Shown here: in pieces, positions 38,078-45,711 of the stretch
How positions within the stretch are numbered: position 1 is the stretch's first letter
Layout: the number at the start of each line of letters is the position of its first letter
DNA from: Blastococcus sp. TF02-09
GTDB lineage: Bacteria; Actinomycetota; Actinomycetes; Mycobacteriales; Geodermatophilaceae
Assembly: GCF_003319105.1 (NCBI RefSeq)
Contig: NZ_QOHH01000001.1
Location: forward strand, 62,001 to 126,000
Reading direction: 5' to 3'
Length of the DNA stretch: 64,000 nucleotides
Translations under genes and position numbers: made by a program
Notes under the pieces: generated by a model
Database searches by the model: none
Seen by the model: the letters and a program-made list of their open reading frames with translations, nothing else
What the model was told of the DNA's origin: nothing

Positions 38078-39023
38078 GGGGGTGCTTGCGGTCCTGGTCG
38101 GCCAGGAACCGCTCGAACTCCGCGCCGATCTCCTCCGCGGTCGGGACCGCGCCCTCCTCGCTGAGCAGGTCGCTGTTCTCCCGCGCACTGGTGAACGCGT
38201 CGTACTGCTGCTCGAGGGCGGCGACCACCGCGGTGTTCTCGGCCGACCGGGCGATCTGCTCGTCGACCTCGGTGCGGTGGGCCTCGGCGGCCTCGCGCAG
38301 CGACTCGACCGGCACGTGCAGGCCGGTGAGCTGCTCGAGGTGCTCGAGCAGCGTCAGGGAGGCCGCCGGGTAGGTGGCCTGGGCGAGGTAGTGCGGCACG
38401 TGCACCGCCACGCCGAGGGCGTCCACGCCGGCCTCGCCGAGCCGGATCTCCAGCAGCGAGGCCACGCTGCCGGGGATCCTCATCTCGCCCCAGTAGATCG
38501 GGTAGTGCTCGATGAGCGCCCGGCGGGTGGCGTGCGCGGTGACGGTGACCGGGCGGGTGTGCGGCACGGGCATCGGGATGGCGTGCAGCGCCACCACCGA
38601 GGTCACCCCCAGCCGCTCGACCAGCCGGCCGACGGCGGCGACGAAGCGCTCCCACTGGAAGTCCGGCTCGGTGCCGTGCAGCAGCAGGAACGGGGAGCCG
38701 CCGTCGTCCTCGACGGCGTAGAGCTGGATCTCCGGCGCGGAGAAGGTCTCGTACCGGTCACCGCTGAAGGTCACCCGCGGGCGGTGCGCCCGGTAGTCCA
38801 CCAGCGCGTCAGCGTCGAAGCGGGCGATGACCTCGTGCGGGAGGCCGGCCAGCAGGTGCGAGCCGGCCAGCGCGCCGGCGTGCGCCGCGTCGAAGTCCCC
38901 GGCGATGTCGTGCACGAGCACCAGCCCGCGGCGGCCCTCGGGCCCACCGGCCGCCTCCTCGCGGGCGAGGAAGCGGTCGGCTGCGGGGAGGAGTTCGACG
39001 AGGTCCTCGGGTCGCTGCGTCAC
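38064..39023 (-). CDS. PAC2 family protein (proteasome-assembly-chaperone fold)
   Basis: A 319-residue PAC2 protein. G-L-V-L-V-H-D-I-A-G-D-F-D, then F-D-A-D-A-L-V-D-Y-R-A-H-R-P and L-L-L-H-G-T-E-P-D-F-Q-W-E-R-F are the usual sequence, followed by V-A-L-H-A-I-P-M-P-V-P-H-T-R-P. The C-terminal third is helical and acidic. In actinobacteria these are near-universal and some lie beside proteasome genes, though none is visible here. GTG 39023 follows GGAGG by 9 bases. It overlaps pabB downstream. Confidence 0.88.
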   Translation of the reverse strand: MTQRPEDLVELLPAADRFLAREEAAGGPEGRRGLVLVHDIAGDFDAAHAGALAGSHLLAGLPHEVIARFDADALVDYRAHRPRVTFSGDRYETFSAPEIQLYAVEDDGGSPFLLLHGTEPDFQWERFVAAVGRLVERLGVTSVVALHAIPMPVPHTRPVTVTAHATRRALIEHYPIYWGEMRIPGSVASLLEIRLGEAGVDALGVAVHVPHYLAQATYPAASLTLLEHLEQLTGLHVPVESLREAAEAHRTEVDEQIARSAENTAVVAALEQQYDAFTSARENSDLLSEEGAVPTAEEIGAEFERFLADQDRKHPRGGE

Positions 39024-39104
39024 TCGGTCATACCTCCGTCGTCGAAACCACTTTCGCTGCAGCCTCCCGGCGCGCCACGGCATTCCCGGTACCACCCGTA
39101 CCGC

Positions 39105-40445
39105 TCAACCGGAGGTGGCCGGTCCGGTGGGGACGTCGGCGTCGGGTGGCGCCTGCTCGGAGGTCAGCACGGCCCCGTTCTCGCCGCCCTCGAGCCGGGC
39201 GCGCGTGCCGCCGGGATGCACCTCCGGGTTCCGGCCGTCCAGCTCGTCGCGGATGTAGCGGTAGACCACGGCGATGAGCGCGGCCACCGGCACGCCCAGG
39301 AAGGCCCCGGTGATGCCGGCCAGGCTGCCGCCCGCGGTGACCGCCAGGATGACCACGCCGGCGTGGAGGTTGAAGCCCCGCCCCTGGATGATCGGCTGCA
39401 GCACGTTGCCCTCGAGCTGCTGCACGAGCAGCACGATGCCCAGGATGATCAGCGCGGTCGTGAGGCCCTCGTCGACCAGCGCGATGAGGACGGCGAACGC
39501 GCCGGCGACGAAGGCCCCGATGATCGGGATGAACGCGCCGAAGAAGGTCAGCACCGCGAGGGGCAGCACCAGGGGCACGTCGAAGATCCACAGCCCGATG
39601 CCGATGAAGAACGCGTCGATGAAGCCGACCAGCGCCTGCTGCCGGATGAACTCCGACAGCGTCGACCACGTCTTGTACGACAGCGCGGCGACGTGGCGGG
39701 CGGCCCGCGGCCCGGTCTGCGCCGACAGCCACGGCACCCACCGGGTGCCGTCCTTGAGGAAGAAGAAGCACAGCAGCAGCGCCAGCAGCAGGTTGATCAG
39801 CCCGTTGCCGACCGCCGAGGCGCCCGACACCACGTAGCTGGCGATGTTCTGCGCGTTGCCCTGGATGTTGTTGATGACCGAGTCGACGGCGTCGCCGATC
39901 TGCTGCTCGTCGATGTTGAACGGGGGGCCCTGCAACCGCTCCTGGACGTCCTGGAGACCGCCGGAGGCCTGGTCCCCGAGCTCGACGACCTGGTCGGCGA
40001 CCGACGGTGCGATGGCCGCGATGAGCCCGCCGAACGCGCCGAGGAAGACGACGACCACCACGCTGGCCGCCAGGGCCGGCGGCCAGCCATGCCGGCGCAG
40101 GAACCGCGTGGGCGGCCAGAGCACCGTGGCGATCAGGAGCCCCAGGACGATCGGGAGCAGGATCACCCACAGCTTGCCCAGCACGTAGCCGAGGACGACG
40201 ACCGCGGCGGTGATGAGCAGGAACTGGGCCGAGGCGGTGGCCAGGACCCGGGAGGCGGCCTGCATCCGGGCGCCCCGGCCCTCGTCCGGGGCGGGCGCCT
40301 CGGTGCGGGGTCCGCCGGTCACGCCGTCGGTCACCGGTGCGGCGGTCACGCCGGTGGGGTGGGGCGCCGGGGGGTGGGGCGCCTCGGCCGTGCGGGCGGC
40401 GTCGTCCCGGCGAGGGAGCTTCAGACCTGGCACACGGAGCCTCAT
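39105..40445 (-). CDS. AI-2E family transporter
   Basis: A 446-residue membrane protein with about eight hydrophobic segments between residues 60 and 390 and long charged Pro-rich tails. Typical motifs are L-P-I-V-L-G-L-L-I-A-T-V-L-W-P and L-L-C-F-F-F-L-K-D-G. L-V-G-F-I-D-A-F-F-I-G-I-G-L follows, then F-G-A-F-I-P-I-I-G-A-F-V-A-G and Q-L-E-G-N-V-L-Q-P-I-I-Q-G. This is the TqsA/PerM/YdiK family, proposed exporters of autoinducer-2 or ions. Substrate unknown. It is divergent from the PPOX gene across 77 bases. Confidence 0.92.
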   Translation of the reverse strand: MRLRVPGLKLPRRDDAARTAEAPHPPAPHPTGVTAAPVTDGVTGGPRTEAPAPDEGRGARMQAASRVLATASAQFLLITAAVVVLGYVLGKLWVILLPIVLGLLIATVLWPPTRFLRRHGWPPALAASVVVVVFLGAFGGLIAAIAPSVADQVVELGDQASGGLQDVQERLQGPPFNIDEQQIGDAVDSVINNIQGNAQNIASYVVSGASAVGNGLINLLLALLLCFFFLKDGTRWVPWLSAQTGPRAARHVAALSYKTWSTLSEFIRQQALVGFIDAFFIGIGLWIFDVPLVLPLAVLTFFGAFIPIIGAFVAGAFAVLIALVDEGLTTALIILGIVLLVQQLEGNVLQPIIQGRGFNLHAGVVILAVTAGGSLAGITGAFLGVPVAALIAVVYRYIRDELDGRNPEVHPGGTRARLEGGENGAVLTSEQAPPDADVPTGPATSG

Positions 40446-40522
40446 GGGGAAAATCAGAGCACACCCGCGGCGGACCGACCGGTCGGACGGCGATCGTCAC
40501 ACCCCCGTCGTAGCGTCGGGCC

Positions 40523-40990
40523 ATGCCGAAGACCGCCACCGTCGACCGCGTCGACCGCGATGCCCTGCTGGAGTTCCTCCGACCGCGCCACAAGGCGGTG
40601 CTGGTCACCCGCCGGCGCGAGGCCGGCGTCCAGCTCTCGCCGGTCACCTGCGGGGTCGACGGCGAGGGGCGGATCGTCATCTCCACCTATCCCCAGCGCG
40701 CCAAGGTCACCAACGCCCGTCGCACGTCGGCGGTGTCGCTGTGCGTGCTGTCCGACGACTTCGACGGGCCCTGGGTCCAGGTGGACGGCGAGGCGGAGGT
40801 GCTCGACCTGCCCGAGGCGCTCGAGCCGCTGGTCGAGTACTACCGCGCGATCAGCGGGGAGCACCCGGACTGGGACGAGTACCGCGCGGCGATGCAGCGT
40901 CAGGGGAAGTCGCTGCTGCGGATCACCGTCACCGGATGGGGTCCGATCGCGACGGGCGGTTTCCCGCCGGACATCGTCGACAAGCTCTAA
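40523..40990 (+). CDS. PPOX-class F420-type oxidoreductase
   Basis: A 155-residue split-barrel protein. H-K-A-V-L-V-T-R-R-R-E-A-G-V-Q-L-S-P-V-T, then R-I-V-I-S-T-Y-P-Q-R-A-K-V-T-N-A-R and P-W-V-Q-V-D-G-E-A-E-V are the pattern of actinobacterial pyridoxamine-oxidase-like proteins that use F420 rather than FMN. They reduce quinones or other small molecules. The cofactor is inferred from family resemblance. It precedes the SatD-like gene by 38 bases on the same strand, but that gene seems to have its own promoter. Confidence 0.82.
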   Translation: MPKTATVDRVDRDALLEFLRPRHKAVLVTRRREAGVQLSPVTCGVDGEGRIVISTYPQRAKVTNARRTSAVSLCVLSDDFDGPWVQVDGEAEVLDLPEALEPLVEYYRAISGEHPDWDEYRAAMQRQGKSLLRITVTGWGPIATGGFPPDIVDKL

Positions 40991-40993
40991 GGC

Positions 40994-41022
40994 TTGCATC
41001 CAGCGATGAAAGCTGTCAGGCT
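40994..41022 (+). promoter_or_regulatory. Promoter of the SatD-like gene, probably leaderless
   Basis: TTGCAT (40994-40999), 17 bases, and CAGGCT (41017-41022) are followed by 6 bases and the GTG at 41029. The spacing would put the first transcribed base at the start codon. No ribosome site precedes the GTG, which agrees. GGCTTGC is also repeated at 40991 and 41019. Confidence 0.45.
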
Positions 41023-41028
41023 TGCCCG

Positions 41029-41616
41029 GTGCCGTTCGTGCTGACCGTCGACCAGCGTGCCAGCCGGCGTTCCCCGGACCGGGTCGCCGACGTGCTGCGC
41101 CGCCTCGAGGCAGCGGTGCCCGCCGTGCTGTCCTTCGAGCGGACGGCGGGTGACGAGTTCCAGGGTGTCCTCGACGACCCGGGCGTCGTCGTGGACGTCG
41201 TGGTCCAGCTGCTGCGCGAGGGCACCTGGAGCGTGGGGGTCGGTGCCGGGCCGGTGCAGACGCCGCTCCCGGCGAGCACGCGCGCCGCGGCCGGTCCGGC
41301 GTTCCTCAGCGCCCGCCGGGCGGTGGAGGCGGCCAAGCAGCGTCCCGGGCACGTGGCGGTCCGCGGCGCGCACGCCGCGGACGCCGAGGACGCGCAGGCG
41401 GTGCTGAGCGCACTGGCCGCCGTCGTCGAACGGCGCAGCCCCCAGGCGTGGGAGGCGATCGGTCTCGTCGCGGACGGTCGCACCCAGGCCGAGGCGGCGG
41501 CGTCGCTGGGCATCTCCCGCCAGGCGGTCGGCCAGCGCCTGGCGGCCGGGCTGTGGGACCTGGAGCGCGAACTGCGACCGACCGCGGCGCGCCTGCTGGC
41601 CCGGGCGGTGGGATGA
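41029..41616 (+). CDS. SatD-like protein with GGDEF-like motifs and C-terminal helix-turn-helix
   Basis: A 195-residue protein resembling the SatD family. Residues 5-10 (L-T-V-D-Q-R) end a strand with Asp8. Residues 38-46 hold T-A-G-D-E-F-Q. S-V-G-V-G-A-G is at 68-74 and A-R-R-A-V-E-A-A-K-Q at 95-104. Asp on strand 1, a GDEF hairpin, a V-G-V-G strand and an A-x-x-A-x-x-x-A-K helix come in the same order in diguanylate cyclases. A helix-turn-helix follows (142-161; A-A-S-L-G-I-S-R-Q-A-V-G-Q-R-L). No function is established. It overlaps a membrane-protein gene, so the two probably act together. Confidence 0.72.
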   Translation: MPFVLTVDQRASRRSPDRVADVLRRLEAAVPAVLSFERTAGDEFQGVLDDPGVVVDVVVQLLREGTWSVGVGAGPVQTPLPASTRAAAGPAFLSARRAVEAAKQRPGHVAVRGAHAADAEDAQAVLSALAAVVERRSPQAWEAIGLVADGRTQAEAAASLGISRQAVGQRLAAGLWDLERELRPTAARLLARAVG

Positions 41617-42131
41617 ACGTCCTCGCTCTGGTGCTGCTGGGTCTCACCGGCGCTGCCGGGCTGGCGTTCGCGCTGGCGGGCCGCGGTGCCCCGCAGGGGC
41701 GGGCGGCCGCCATGGCCGTCCTCCTCGCGGCCGCGGCGGCCAGCGCCTGGGCCGGCGGGGACGCCACCGACACCGAGCTGGGGCTGGCCACCGTGCTGGC
41801 CGTGCTCGCCTCCGTGGCCGGCGGCGGCCCGGTGGCCATCGGCGTCCTGCACGCGGCCGACCCGGCGGCGGTCGGGGTCGGGGGCGGCGCCCAGGACCCG
41901 GACATCCTGCGCGGCGGAGCCTGGATCGGCGTGCTGGAACGGGCCGCGCTCACCGGCACGCTGCTGGCCGGCTGGCCCGAGGGGCTGGCCGTCGTCCTCG
42001 CCGTGAAGGGCCTGGGCCGGTTCGCCGAGCTGCGCTCCCCGGCGGCCGCCGAACGGTTCATCGTCGGCACCCTGGCCAGTGCGCTCTGGGCGGCCGCCTG
42101 CGCCGGCCTGGTGCTGCTCCTGCGCGGCTGA
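41613..42131 (+). CDS. Hypothetical membrane protein coupled to the SatD-like gene
   Basis: A 172-residue, Ala/Gly/Leu-rich protein with about five hydrophobic helices and short loops. A conserved-looking polar stretch R-S-P-A-A-A-E-R-F-I-V-G-T-L-A-S-A-L lies near residues 138-155. Its ATG overlaps the stop of the SatD-like gene (ATGA), a sign of coupled translation and joint function. SatD-family genes in other actinobacteria are often followed by such a protein, from memory. It has no recognisable domain; it could be a sensor or the output of the cytoplasmic partner. Confidence 0.72.
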   Translation: MNVLALVLLGLTGAAGLAFALAGRGAPQGRAAAMAVLLAAAAASAWAGGDATDTELGLATVLAVLASVAGGGPVAIGVLHAADPAAVGVGGGAQDPDILRGGAWIGVLERAALTGTLLAGWPEGLAVVLAVKGLGRFAELRSPAAAERFIVGTLASALWAAACAGLVLLLRG

Positions 42132-42205
42132 CCGGCGGCTCCCGCGAGCGGCCTCGCGGTCCGGCGACGACAATGCTTCCGAGCCCGTCGTCGTCAGGAG
42201 GCACC

Positions 42206-42751
42206 GTGACCGAGTCGTCCACCGGTGGATCGCTGCGCAACCCCGAATTGCTCGGCGTCTACTGCAACGACCACCTCGCCGCCGCCACCGGCGGCATCGA
42301 GCTGGTCAGCCGGATGCTCGGCCGCTGGCGGGGCACGCCGTACGAGCCGCACCTGGAGAAGCTGCTCGACGAGCTGCGCGAGGAGCGCAGCGGCCTGCGC
42401 GCCACCATGTCCTCGCTGGGACTGCCGGTCCGGCAGTACAAGCAGCTCGCCACCTGGGTGGGGGAGAAGCTGACCCGCGCCAAGCTCAACGGCCGGCTGG
42501 TGTCCCGCTCCCCGCTGAGCGACGTCATCGAGTTCGAGTTCATCGCGACCGCCGTGCTCGCCAAGCGGGCCGGCTTCGAGACGCTGCGTGCCCTCGGCGA
42601 GGTCGACCGGCGCATCGACGTCGCGCTGTTCGAGCGGCTCATCGACCAGGCCGACGACCAGCACACCTGGCTCGCCGAGGCCCGTCGCGAGGTCGCCGCC
42701 GACGTGTTCGGCGGCCGCCCCGAGGCCGCCAGCGACGCCGCGGACACCTGA
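42206..42751 (+). CDS. Ferritin-like all-helical hypothetical protein
   Basis: A 181-residue protein starting at GTG 42206 after AGGAGG. Four long helices are likely: N-D-H-L-A-A-A-T-G-G-I-E-L, L-L-D-E-L-R-E-E-R-S-G-L, D-V-I-E-F-E-F-I-A-T-A-V, and L-I-D-Q-A-D-D-Q-H-T-W-L-A-E. Acidic residues and histidines recur at helix positions that could bind two metal ions, as in ferritin-like proteins. No known name was recognised. It is closed by a strong terminator and is a single-gene unit. Confidence 0.65.
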   Translation: MTESSTGGSLRNPELLGVYCNDHLAAATGGIELVSRMLGRWRGTPYEPHLEKLLDELREERSGLRATMSSLGLPVRQYKQLATWVGEKLTRAKLNGRLVSRSPLSDVIEFEFIATAVLAKRAGFETLRALGEVDRRIDVALFERLIDQADDQHTWLAEARREVAADVFGGRPEAASDAADT

Positions 42752-42766
42752 GCGGACCCGGACGCA

Positions 42767-42810
42767 GGAGACCCGTGGCCCGGCCCTCGCGGGCCGGACC
42801 ACGGGTCTCC
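42767..42810. terminator. Bidirectional terminator
   Basis: GGAGACCCGTGG (42767-42778) pairs with CCACGGGTCTCC (42799-42810). Inside, CCGGCCC (42780-42786) pairs with GGGCCGG (42791-42797) around TCGC, with a single C/A mismatch between the two stems. It separates the ferritin-like gene from the converging acyl-CoA dehydrogenase gene. Confidence 0.88.
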
Positions 42811-42827
42811 GTGCTCGTGCGCGGTGC

Positions 42828-44141
42828 CTACTGCGCCTGGGTGCCGGTGCGCAGCGAGCGGAACGGGACATCCTTGGACGCGTCGGGCTCGCGGGGGAGG
42901 CCGAGCACCCGCTCCCCGATGATGTTGTGCTGGACCTCGTCGGACCCGCCGTAGATCGAGGGCGCGGGCGCGCCCAGGAACTGGAGGGCCAGCGCGCCGT
43001 TCAGCGGGCCGTCCTCGCCGGCGAGCATCCCCGCGGGCCCGGCGATCTCCATGCCGACGTCGCGGGACAGGCGGGTGATGCGCGAGACCATCAGCTTGCC
43101 CAGCGACGCCTCCGGGCCGGGGCGGCCACCGGCCTCGACCGCGGCCCGCGCCCGCAGCGTGTTCCAGCGGTTGACCGAGGTCAGCGCGTGCACCCGGGCG
43201 ATGCCCTGGCGCACGGAGGGGTCCTGGTCGCGGCCCATGCTCTTCGCCAGCTTGGCCAGGGCCTCGCCGTTGCGCACCATCATCATGGCGGGCACGCGCC
43301 CGCCGGACGCCTGGCGCTTCTGGTTGTCGATGAACTCGCCGACCGACTGCTCGAGCAGCTGCGCCGAGCGACGACCGCCGGGCGCGGACAGCGGGAACCC
43401 GAGCGATCCGCCGCCACCCAGGCCGACGCGCTCGTTGGCCAGCGTGGTCCGGGCGACGTTCCAGCCGTTGTTCAGGCCACCGATGATGTTGTCGGCGCTG
43501 ACGCGGGCGTCGGTCAGGAAGACCTCGGCGAAGTGCGCCTCGCCGGTGATCTGCCGCAGCGGACGCACCTCGATGCCCGGCTGGTTCATCTCGATGGCGA
43601 AGTAGGTGATGCCGGCGTGCTTGACCGCGTCCGGGTCGGTGCGCGCGATCAGCATGCCGACGTCGGAACCCATGGCGCCCGACGTCCACACCTTCTGGCC
43701 GTTGACGACGTACTCGTCACCGTCGAGCTCGGCCTTCGTCTGCAGGGAGGCGAGGTCGGAGCCGGCGCCGGGCTCGCTGAACAGCTGGCACCAGGCGTCC
43801 TCGCCGACGAGGATCCGCCGGATGTAGGCCGTGCGCTGCTCGTCGGTGCCGTGGGAGATGATCGTCGGCGCGGCGAGCATGCGGGACAGCCCGGGCGGCG
43901 GCCCGACGGCGCCGATCTTCTTGAACTCGTCGTAGGCCTCGGCGGCCAGGTCGTTGGTCAGACCCTTGCCGTACCACTGCGCAGGCCACTGCGGAACCGC
44001 CCAGCCGGAGTCGGCCAGCCGGCCCAGCCAGTCCTTGAGCGACAGCGACGTGTCCCAGTGCTCGTCGATGAACGCCCTGACGGCGCTGCGGACCTGGCTC
44101 GGGGTGTCCAGTTGTTCGGCCGTGGCGGACTCGGTGGCCAT
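42828..44141 (-). CDS. Acyl-CoA dehydrogenase
   Basis: A 437-residue FAD-dependent dehydrogenase. Q-L-F-S-E-P-G-A-G-S-D-L-A near residue 128, N-G-Q-K-V-W-T-S-G-A near 152, and C-terminal I-Y-G-G-S-D-E-V-Q-H-N-I-I-G-E-R-V-L-G-L-P are standard. It oxidises an acyl-CoA at C2-C3 and passes electrons to ETF. ATG 44141 follows AAGGAG by 5 bases; a GTG at 44147 would lie inside that site. The divergent PucR gene suggests control by it. Substrate unknown. Confidence 0.92.
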   Translation of the reverse strand: MATESATAEQLDTPSQVRSAVRAFIDEHWDTSLSLKDWLGRLADSGWAVPQWPAQWYGKGLTNDLAAEAYDEFKKIGAVGPPPGLSRMLAAPTIISHGTDEQRTAYIRRILVGEDAWCQLFSEPGAGSDLASLQTKAELDGDEYVVNGQKVWTSGAMGSDVGMLIARTDPDAVKHAGITYFAIEMNQPGIEVRPLRQITGEAHFAEVFLTDARVSADNIIGGLNNGWNVARTTLANERVGLGGGGSLGFPLSAPGGRRSAQLLEQSVGEFIDNQKRQASGGRVPAMMMVRNGEALAKLAKSMGRDQDPSVRQGIARVHALTSVNRWNTLRARAAVEAGGRPGPEASLGKLMVSRITRLSRDVGMEIAGPAGMLAGEDGPLNGALALQFLGAPAPSIYGGSDEVQHNIIGERVLGLPREPDASKDVPFRSLRTGTQAQ

Positions 44142-44172
44142 ACGCACTCCTTCGGGCGCTCGGATGGACCCG

Positions 44173-44200
44173 AACCTAGTGCTCCTCTGGAAAAGTGCAA
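44173..44200 (-). promoter_or_regulatory. Promoter of the acyl-CoA dehydrogenase gene
   Basis: On the leftward strand TTGCAC (44200-44195), 16 bases, and TAGGTT (44178-44173) fit a housekeeping promoter. The leader before ATG 44141 would be about 25 bases and includes AAGGAG. It lies in the 105-base region shared with the divergent PucR gene. Confidence 0.5.
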
Positions 44201-44246
44201 GGCTCTAACTAATGGGCTGTTCGCCCGACGCATCCCCGGAGGCGCA

Positions 44247-45518
44247 GTGCCCGAGCGGAACGAGGCCGACCGGTCGCGACCCTGCGCTCCCGGCCGTGCC
44301 GGTGACGCGGCGTCGCCGCCGGTGCTGGCCGCCCTTGCCGGGGAGCTCCTCGACGCGGACCTCGCCGCGCTGGCCGGCGCGGTCGCCCAGCAGCTCCGGA
44401 GCGAGGAGCCGGCCTACCGGCGCCTCGGGGACGGCGAGCTGACCACCGACGTCGCTGCCCACCTCGCCGCGATGCTGGTCCGGCTCTCCGACGAGCGGTC
44501 CGGGGGCCCGGCCGGTGACGCGGGGTGCGCCGCGGTCGGCCGGCGCCGGGCCGAGCAGCACGTCCCGCTGCCGGTGGCGCTCCGCGGCCTGCGCGCGGCG
44601 GCCGCCGTCCTGTGGCGGGAGCTGGCCGCGCGCGCGGCGGTCCGGGCGCCCGCGGAGACGGCCGCCTTCCTGGCTCAGGCGGGGTCGCTCTGGACGGTGC
44701 TCGACGAGCAGTCCCGCGCGCTGGCGACCGGGTACGACGAGGGGCTGACCGCGCTGACCGAGGCCGACCGCGAACGCCGGCGGCTCCTGCTCGACGCGCT
44801 CGTCGACGGCCGGCTGGGGGAGTGGTCGCGCCTCGGCGGCAGCCTGACGCGGCTGGGCCTGCCCGAGGAGGGGCCCTACGTCGCGGTCTCCGCCGAGCGG
44901 GACGCCGCCGGCGCCCCCGCGCTGGCCGGCGTGGAGGACTTCCTGGCCGGCCACGGCGTCCGCTCCGCCTGGCGGAGCACCGTGGACGGCACCGTCGGCG
45001 TCGTGGCGATCGGGGAGTGGCGGACCGTCACCTCCATCCGCGAGCTGCTGGGCACCATGGCGACGGGGCGGGTCGGGCTCAGCCGCTCCTACACCGACGC
45101 GCTGCAGACCTCGGTCGCCGTGGCCCGGGCGGTGGTGGCCCGCCGCTGCCTGCCGGCCGGCGCCGTGGGGGTGACCTCGATCGACGACGACCCGGTGGCG
45201 GCGCTGCTGGCCTCGTCGGTCGAGACCTCGACCGAGGTGTCCCGTCTCCTGCTGGGGGCGGTGATGGAGCTGCCCGAGGCCGAGCAGCAGACGCTGCTGG
45301 CCACGCTCGCCACCTGGCTGGCCACGAACGGCAACTCCACCGAGACCGGCCGGCTGCTGTTCTGCCACCGCAACACCGTGCGCAACCGGCTCGCCCGGCT
45401 GGAGCAGCTCAGCGGCCAGTCGCTGGAGGACCCGCGCAGCGTGGCGCGGCTGTTCGTGGCGGTCGAGGCCCTCCGGCTGCTGGACCCCTCGGTGCTGGGC
45501 AACGCCGGCAGCGCCTGA
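44247..45518 (+). CDS. PucR/CdaR family transcriptional regulator
   Basis: A 423-residue regulator. An N-terminal helical sensing region (to about 180) is followed by a degenerate GGDEF-like domain (about 190-320). The C-terminal HTH_30 motif is T-L-A-T-W-L-A-T-N-G-N-S-T-E-T-G-R-L-L-F-C-H-R-N-T-V-R-N-R-L near 350-380. PucR-type proteins activate or repress catabolic and transport genes in response to a substrate. It lies between an acyl-CoA dehydrogenase gene and the four-binding-protein transporter cluster, and may control either. GTG 44247 follows GGAGG by 4 bases. Confidence 0.88.
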   Translation: MPERNEADRSRPCAPGRAGDAASPPVLAALAGELLDADLAALAGAVAQQLRSEEPAYRRLGDGELTTDVAAHLAAMLVRLSDERSGGPAGDAGCAAVGRRRAEQHVPLPVALRGLRAAAAVLWRELAARAAVRAPAETAAFLAQAGSLWTVLDEQSRALATGYDEGLTALTEADRERRRLLLDALVDGRLGEWSRLGGSLTRLGLPEEGPYVAVSAERDAAGAPALAGVEDFLAGHGVRSAWRSTVDGTVGVVAIGEWRTVTSIRELLGTMATGRVGLSRSYTDALQTSVAVARAVVARRCLPAGAVGVTSIDDDPVAALLASSVETSTEVSRLLLGAVMELPEAEQQTLLATLATWLATNGNSTETGRLLFCHRNTVRNRLARLEQLSGQSLEDPRSVARLFVAVEALRLLDPSVLGNAGSA

Positions 45519-45546
45519 CCGGAGGGCCCGCCACCGGCGGCCGTTG

Positions 45547-45557
45547 TGCGGTTCGCA
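45547..45557. promoter_or_regulatory. TGCG-N3-CGCA dyad upstream of binding protein 1
   Basis: TGCG-GTT-CGCA sits within CGTTGTGCG...CGCATAG. The same word, with CAC in the middle, is found before binding protein 4 (51281-51291). In both cases it is exactly 48 bases from the start of CGTTG to CTAGTGAC and the same distance from the start codon. It is about 36 bases upstream of the -35, a common activator position. The regulator is unknown; the neighbouring PucR protein is a candidate. Confidence 0.55.
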
Positions 45558-45592
45558 TAGCCGGGGACCCCGTGACAGCGACATCACGTCTA

Positions 45593-45622
45593 GTGACTCC
45601 GGTCACTGTGAGGGAGGACACT
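45593..45622 (+). promoter_or_regulatory. Promoter of binding protein 1 (shared -35/-10 block)
   Basis: GTGACT (45593-45598), 18 bases, and GACACT (45617-45622). The -35 lies in a perfect 16-base dyad, AGTGACTCCGGTCACT (45592-45607), that also resembles a CRP-type GTGA-N6-TCAC site. The -10 ends 89 bases before the ATG. The same arrangement recurs before the other three binding-protein genes. Confidence 0.6.
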
Positions 45623-45711
45623 TTCCGGCAGCGCGGAGAGCGCGCACAGCCGGGGGAGCAGCCGCTCGCACGCCTGGTCTCCCCGCTGACGAGCGACGTC
45701 GAGGGGTGGAC

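Noticed and set aside
45571-45588. CGTGA-N8-TCACG as a second regulator site upstream of binding protein 1.
   Set aside because: It is symmetrical but has an 8-base spacer, unlike the N6 spacing of CRP-type sites, and does not recur before the other three genes.
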